A stretch of 9,670 nt of DNA from Verrucomicrobiales bacterium (GTDB lineage: Bacteria > Verrucomicrobiota > Verrucomicrobiia > Verrucomicrobiales > V1-33), in NCBI GenBank assembly GCA_023253575.1, contig JALRGB010000710.1, forward strand, positions 1-9,670, in the 5' to 3' direction. How positions within the stretch are numbered: position 1 is the first letter of the stretch; every line of letters starts with the position of its first letter. The notes beneath the pieces are model-generated. The model saw only the letters and a program-made list of their open reading frames with translations. It did not search any database and had not been told where the DNA came from. Shown in pieces: positions 6,550 to 9,670 of this stretch. The position numbers and the translations under genes are program-made.

Positions 6550-7509
6550 ATGGACCACCCGACCATGACGACTCCACTCACGTTCCGGCCGCTCTATTAT
6601 GACCGTCCGTGGGGCGGCCGCGCCCTAGAACGACTCTATGGACGTTCACTTCCCGATGCCGGCACGCCCATTGGCGAATCATGGGAGATTGTCGACCGAG
6701 AGGACAGCCAAAGCGTGGTCGCCGCGGGTCCCCTCGCTGGGCTGACCCTCCATGAACTATGGAGGGATCACCGCCGTGAAATTTTTGGCGAATCAGCGCT
6801 GGCTCACCCCAGCCCACGATTTCCGCTCCTCATCAAAATCCTCGATGCCGCGGATACGCTCTCCATTCAAGTCCACCCACCGGCCTCTGTCGCCACCCAG
6901 CTCGGAGGAGAACCAAAAACAGAAATGTGGTTCATCGCCGAGGCCCAGCCCGATGCCGTCCTCTGGGTCGGCGTCACCCCAGATGTCGACCGCAACGGCT
7001 TCGAGCAGGCGCTCGCCAGCGGCACCGTGGCGGAAAAAATACCGCGCCTCCCAGTAAAAACAGGCGATTCCATCTTCATCCCCAGCGGCCGACTCCACGC
7101 CATCGGCGCGGGCCTCGTCATCTTCGAGATCCAGCAAAACAGCGACACGACATATCGCGTTTTCGACTGGAATCGCCCCGGCCTCGATGGCCGCCCCCGC
7201 ACCTTGCACGTCACCGAGTCACTCGCCTGCATCGACTTCACCGACACCGCCCCCACCCTAAACCCAACCGGAACCCCCACCCTAGCCGACTGCTCGCTGT
7301 TCCGGGTCGATCACCACCATCTGGCCCCCGGCACACCGTTTGACCCGCCAGGCTTTCGCATCGTCGGCATCGTGACCGGCACAATGGAAATGAATGCTGA
7401 AAGCCATGGACCCGGCACCTTTTGCCTGATCCCAGCTTCACGGGCCGCCGGCAACTCCCTCGTCGCCGGATCGAACGGAGCCAGTTTTCTTGAGATCTGC
7501 CTGCCATGA
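6550..7509 (+). CDS. manA: Mannose-6-phosphate isomerase (type I PMI, cupin)
   Basis: The enzyme interconverts fructose 6-phosphate and mannose 6-phosphate, in the cytoplasm, for mannose use and for GDP-mannose supply to glycans. The length of 319 residues fits the short Bacillus-type ManA. Landmarks are YYDRPWGGRALERL (16-29), IGESWEIVDRE (41-51), the zinc ligands Gln107 and His109 in SIQVHPP, Glu125 in KTEMWFI and His183 in SGRLHAIG, and EIQQNSDTTYRVFDW (193-207) with the catalytic Arg203. A second ATG at codon 6 is an alternative start; no Shine-Dalgarno distinguishes them. The TGA stop overlaps the ATG of the next gene as ATGA, so translation of the two is probably coupled. It follows ribBA by 54 bases. 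Confidence 0.95.
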   Translation: MDHPTMTTPLTFRPLYYDRPWGGRALERLYGRSLPDAGTPIGESWEIVDREDSQSVVAAGPLAGLTLHELWRDHRREIFGESALAHPSPRFPLLIKILDAADTLSIQVHPPASVATQLGGEPKTEMWFIAEAQPDAVLWVGVTPDVDRNGFEQALASGTVAEKIPRLPVKTGDSIFIPSGRLHAIGAGLVIFEIQQNSDTTYRVFDWNRPGLDGRPRTLHVTESLACIDFTDTAPTLNPTGTPTLADCSLFRVDHHHLAPGTPFDPPGFRIVGIVTGTMEMNAESHGPGTFCLIPASRAAGNSLVAGSNGASFLEICLP

Positions 7510-8579
7510 GCGGCGTGACTTCAGAGCCCGGGCCCCGCATGGCGGCAGATCCGGCCCACGCGGCACCCTCCGCCAGCGCTGTCCTTTGCGGACAATGCCA
7601 TCGTGCCTACCAGTCTCCCACGGACCAACCCGAAGCCGTGATTGAATGCCCCCGGTGCGGCGCCCGAGCGCGGCGAGACTCCCTCGTCTCGAGGGCGGTG
7701 ATCACGATTCCGGCCGCCCTTCCCCGGGCCGGTCGGTCGCATGCGGGCTGGTGGTGGACCGGGGCGCTGGCCTTGGCTGTAGTGGTCCTTTGCGGCGTGG
7801 GGGCGGGTTTGTGGTGGCTGCAACCGGCCTCGACTCGCCCATGGCGGATCGCCACCTCCGCCACCTCCACCCCGGCCGCATGGGCCGAAGAAGCAGAAAC
7901 TCTGACCGAGGCCGCCCTGACCGCCACCCGCATTCTAGCCAGCCCCGACCTCGATTCCGCACGCCCGTTGCTGCTGGATGCGGCACAGCTGACATCCCTC
8001 ATGGACCGGTACCACGCCCGGCATCCCTGGCAGCCAGTCACCCTGACGGGAGAGCCGCATGGCTCCGTCACCAAAAACAATGATCGCCGTCTCGCCAGAC
8101 TGGTCATGCGCACCAGCCGCAATACATATTTAACCCTGCTGCTGGAAGAAACGATTAATGGCTGGAAACTGGACTGGGAGGACTTGGTCAAGGCCCGCCA
8201 CTTCGCTTGGGAGGATTTTCATCAAAACCCTCCCGCTGAATCAGTCATGCTGCGCGTCGTAGCCCGGCGGGGGTCGGCCACCGAGGCTCATTTCAAAGGA
8301 ACCGGACTCACCCCCGAAACAGCCATCATCGTGCGACTGGATGGCCCGCAATCAGGCATTCCCGCCCTAGCTGTGGTAGATAAAACCTCGGACCTCGGCC
8401 TCTTCCTCCAGCGCGATCTCACCTGGGAACAAGGACGCCCGTACCGCTGCGACCTGCGCATGGCCGACCCTTCGCTGACACCACCACGCGTCGACATCAC
8501 CCGCTTCGTCGGCGAAGGATGGAATACGGAAAATGAACGCGGCCCAGTTCGACGCCAGCCCACCCCCACCATTCCATGA
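7506..8579 (+). CDS. Zinc-ribbon, single-TM protein of unknown function
   Basis: This 357-residue protein has no function I can name. Residues 28-51 carry two CxxC pairs (Cys28/31 and Cys48/51, the second as CPRCG), a typical zinc ribbon on the cytoplasmic side. A membrane helix follows at about 82-105 (WWWTGALALAVVVLCGVGAG). Residues 125-240 alternate helix and strand and end in INGWKLDWEDLVKARHFAWEDF, which resembles the last strands of an NTF2-like domain. Residues 246-340 form a second strand-rich domain ending in VDITRFVGEGWN. If the helix is a signal anchor with the N-terminus inside, both large domains are outside the cytoplasm. I associate this layout with uncharacterised Verrucomicrobia proteins, but I cannot confirm that here. 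It overlaps manA by ATGA and the HAD gene by ATGA, so it is embedded in a coupled three-gene unit. Confidence 0.85.
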   Translation: MSGVTSEPGPRMAADPAHAAPSASAVLCGQCHRAYQSPTDQPEAVIECPRCGARARRDSLVSRAVITIPAALPRAGRSHAGWWWTGALALAVVVLCGVGAGLWWLQPASTRPWRIATSATSTPAAWAEEAETLTEAALTATRILASPDLDSARPLLLDAAQLTSLMDRYHARHPWQPVTLTGEPHGSVTKNNDRRLARLVMRTSRNTYLTLLLEETINGWKLDWEDLVKARHFAWEDFHQNPPAESVMLRVVARRGSATEAHFKGTGLTPETAIIVRLDGPQSGIPALAVVDKTSDLGLFLQRDLTWEQGRPYRCDLRMADPSLTPPRVDITRFVGEGWNTENERGPVRRQPTPTIP

Positions 8580-9241
8580 CTGAAGCTCTGATCTTTGATT
8601 TTGACGGCCTCATTGCCGATACCGAATCCGCCATTTATGAGGCCTGGGCCGCCCTCTATCACTCGCAAGGAGAAACCCTCCACCTCAATGACTATGTCCA
8701 TTGCGTCGGCAGTACATTCGGCCAGTTCGATCCCATGGCCGAACTAGAACGTCGTCTGGGCCGCACCCTAGCTTGGGAACCGCTGCTAGAAGCCAAAGAC
8801 GCCGTCATTCGAGCCGGCCACCAGGACCTGACCCCACTGCCCGGAGTGCGCGAGTTACTGGCCGAAGCCGCCGTAAAGAAAGTACCCTGCGCCATCGCTT
8901 CCAGCTCGACCATCGACTGGATCAACCGCTGGCTGGCCACCTTTGAACTGGCACCCGCATTCCGCGCCGTGTGGACCCGCGACCGAGTCAAAGAAGCCAA
9001 ACCCTCACCCGAACTTTTTCTCGGCGCCGCTTCAGAACTCGGATTGCCCCCAGCCCGCTGCATCGTCCTCGAAGATTCCCGCAACGGCCTGCGGGCCGCC
9101 CAACAGGCGGGCAGCCCATGCGTCATCGTCCCCAGCCCCGTCACCCTAGGCTCAGACTTCACCGGAGCCCATGGCATCCTCCCGTCACTGGCAGGAGTCA
9201 GTACCAACGAACTTCTTAACTACTTAAGATCTCCAAAGTAA
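8576..9241 (+). CDS. HAD-superfamily subfamily IA phosphohydrolase / beta-phosphoglucomutase-like
   Basis: This 221-residue protein has all four HAD motifs: DFDGLIADTE (8-17) with nucleophile Asp8 and acid/base Asp10, the motif II serines in IASSST (107-112), Lys142 in KEAKPSPELF, and Glu166-Asp167 in VLEDSRNG. The helical insert between motifs I and II is a C1 cap, as in phosphoglycolate phosphatase and beta-phosphoglucomutase. It therefore transfers or removes a phosphate from a small cytoplasmic metabolite, but the substrate cannot be read from the sequence. Neighbouring manA suggests a sugar phosphate. Being downstream of ribBA also allows the riboflavin-pathway pyrimidine phosphatase, which in other bacteria is a HAD enzyme. 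It begins inside the previous gene (ATGA). No convincing terminator follows it. Confidence 0.9.
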   Translation: MTEALIFDFDGLIADTESAIYEAWAALYHSQGETLHLNDYVHCVGSTFGQFDPMAELERRLGRTLAWEPLLEAKDAVIRAGHQDLTPLPGVRELLAEAAVKKVPCAIASSSTIDWINRWLATFELAPAFRAVWTRDRVKEAKPSPELFLGAASELGLPPARCIVLEDSRNGLRAAQQAGSPCVIVPSPVTLGSDFTGAHGILPSLAGVSTNELLNYLRSPK

Positions 9242-9364
9242 CTACTGTTCTGAACATATTTTCCCGTCCCAAGGCAAAGCGTTTCTTGCCAAAACCAGGC
9301 CTTCTGGTAGATTGAACCTTCAGGTGCGTCTCGAACCGGCGGTGTTCCCCGGGGCGGATATTTC
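9242..9364. other. Intergenic region before the last gene
   Basis: It separates the five-gene run from the next gene. It contains a small hairpin, GGCAA (9273-9277) with TTGCC (9286-9290), not followed by a T-run and so not a good terminator. The candidate promoter is listed separately. A CCCCGGGG palindrome lies at 9347-9354. Confidence 0.5.
9286..9313 (+). promoter_or_regulatory. Candidate sigma-70-type promoter
   Basis: TTGCCA (9286-9291, 5 of 6 to TTGACA), a 16-base spacer and TAGATT (9308-9313, 4 of 6 to TATAAT). Transcription would start near 9320, leaving about 45 bases before the ATG at 9365. A small inverted repeat ACCAG/CTGGT lies in the spacer. Confidence 0.45.
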
Positions 9365-9670
9365 ATGATTGAGTCATTCAAGCGCTTCCGCTTGCAGAAA
9401 AAAGGCCTTTCCTGCGGCAAAAAACGCCGTGAGCGGGAAATGGGCTATTGTCGCGAGTTCTTGTGCACAAGTCCGGTCGTCATGGGCCTCTTGCTAGGCA
9501 TGGCGGGGCTCTTGTTTGGATGGCTGGTCCTATGGCGCCCAGCGTTCGGGGTATCGCACGTCGACGAACCGGTCCGGGCGGTCGTCGTGATGGGACTGCT
9601 TTGTTTTGGAGCTATTCTGCAGGTTTCGCTCAGCCAGCCGGACAGTTTCCAGCAGAACAGCCGGCTCCTG
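9365..9670 (+). CDS. Membrane protein, N-terminal part (partial); possibly a 7TMR-HD-type protein
   Basis: An open frame begins at ATG 9365 and is still open at the window end (102 codons). The first 35 residues are basic (KRFRLQKKGLSCGKKRRERE) and cytoplasmic by the positive-inside rule. Two hydrophobic segments follow at about 38-57 and 70-88, joined by a short loop. The last residues are polar (QPDSFQQNSRLL). The basic start before a first membrane helix reminds me of PgpH/7TMR-HD cyclic-di-AMP phosphodiesterases of this kind of bacterium, but no HD domain is in view, so that is weak. A candidate promoter lies upstream and GGCGGA at 9353-9358 is a weak ribosome site, so it is probably transcribed separately from the HAD gene. 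Confidence 0.65.
   Translation, partial: MIESFKRFRLQKKGLSCGKKRREREMGYCREFLCTSPVVMGLLLGMAGLLFGWLVLWRPAFGVSHVDEPVRAVVVMGLLCFGAILQVSLSQPDSFQQNSRLL

Noticed and set aside
9273..9306. Intrinsic terminator after the HAD gene
   Set aside because: Two small 5-bp stems exist, but neither is GC-strong nor followed by a T-run, and one lies within the candidate promoter.
1..9670. CRISPR array, tRNA, rRNA, insertion sequence or phage gene
   Set aside because: I see no regularly spaced identical repeats, no tRNA-like cloverleaf, no transposase motif and no terminal inverted repeats. The only repeats are the short ones listed.

Overview
The window is chromosomal DNA from a GC-rich Gram-negative bacterium. 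A Verrucomicrobiota member, perhaps of the Opitutae, is my best guess. It rests on the look of the type II secretion proteins (PilN/PilO-like L and M proteins, a C-like protein next to a proline-rich secretin start), on a zinc-ribbon membrane protein whose style I associate with that phylum, and on an almost complete lack of Shine-Dalgarno sequences. No phylogenetic marker gene is present, so this is inference.

Left half (1-4436, minus strand): a type II secretion (T2SS)-like operon read from right to left. The order is GspK-like minor pseudopilin (4436-3399), a 140-base non-coding gap with degenerate tandem repeats, GspL-like protein (3258-1996, GTG start), GspM-like protein (2018-1236, overlapping L by 23 bases), a GspC-like HR-domain candidate (1236-274, TAATG junction with M), and the first 68 codons of a signal-peptide protein that is probably the secretin GspD (204 to beyond base 1). 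The major pseudopilins G, H, I and J are not next to K. K, L, M and C would form the inner-membrane platform and pseudopilus tip, and D the outer-membrane channel.

Middle (4437-4577): the divergent intergenic region. To its right, all genes are on the plus strand.

Right half (4578-9241, plus strand): a compact run of five genes. They are a secreted DUF1579-like protein, ribBA (bifunctional riboflavin precursor enzyme), manA (mannose-6-phosphate isomerase), a zinc-ribbon/one-TM protein of unknown function, and a HAD-superfamily phosphohydrolase or phosphomutase. The last three are joined by two 4-base ATGA overlaps, which suggests co-translation. After a 123-base gap with a candidate promoter, a new membrane-protein gene begins at 9365 and runs off the window.

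Most of the window is recognisable housekeeping and secretion machinery. The less explained parts are the GspC-like protein, the oppositely charged disordered tails of the M, C-like and D proteins, the 23-bp repeat between K and L, the zinc-ribbon protein, a codon-use shift inside ribBA, and a strong left/right contrast in the tetranucleotide CTAG.
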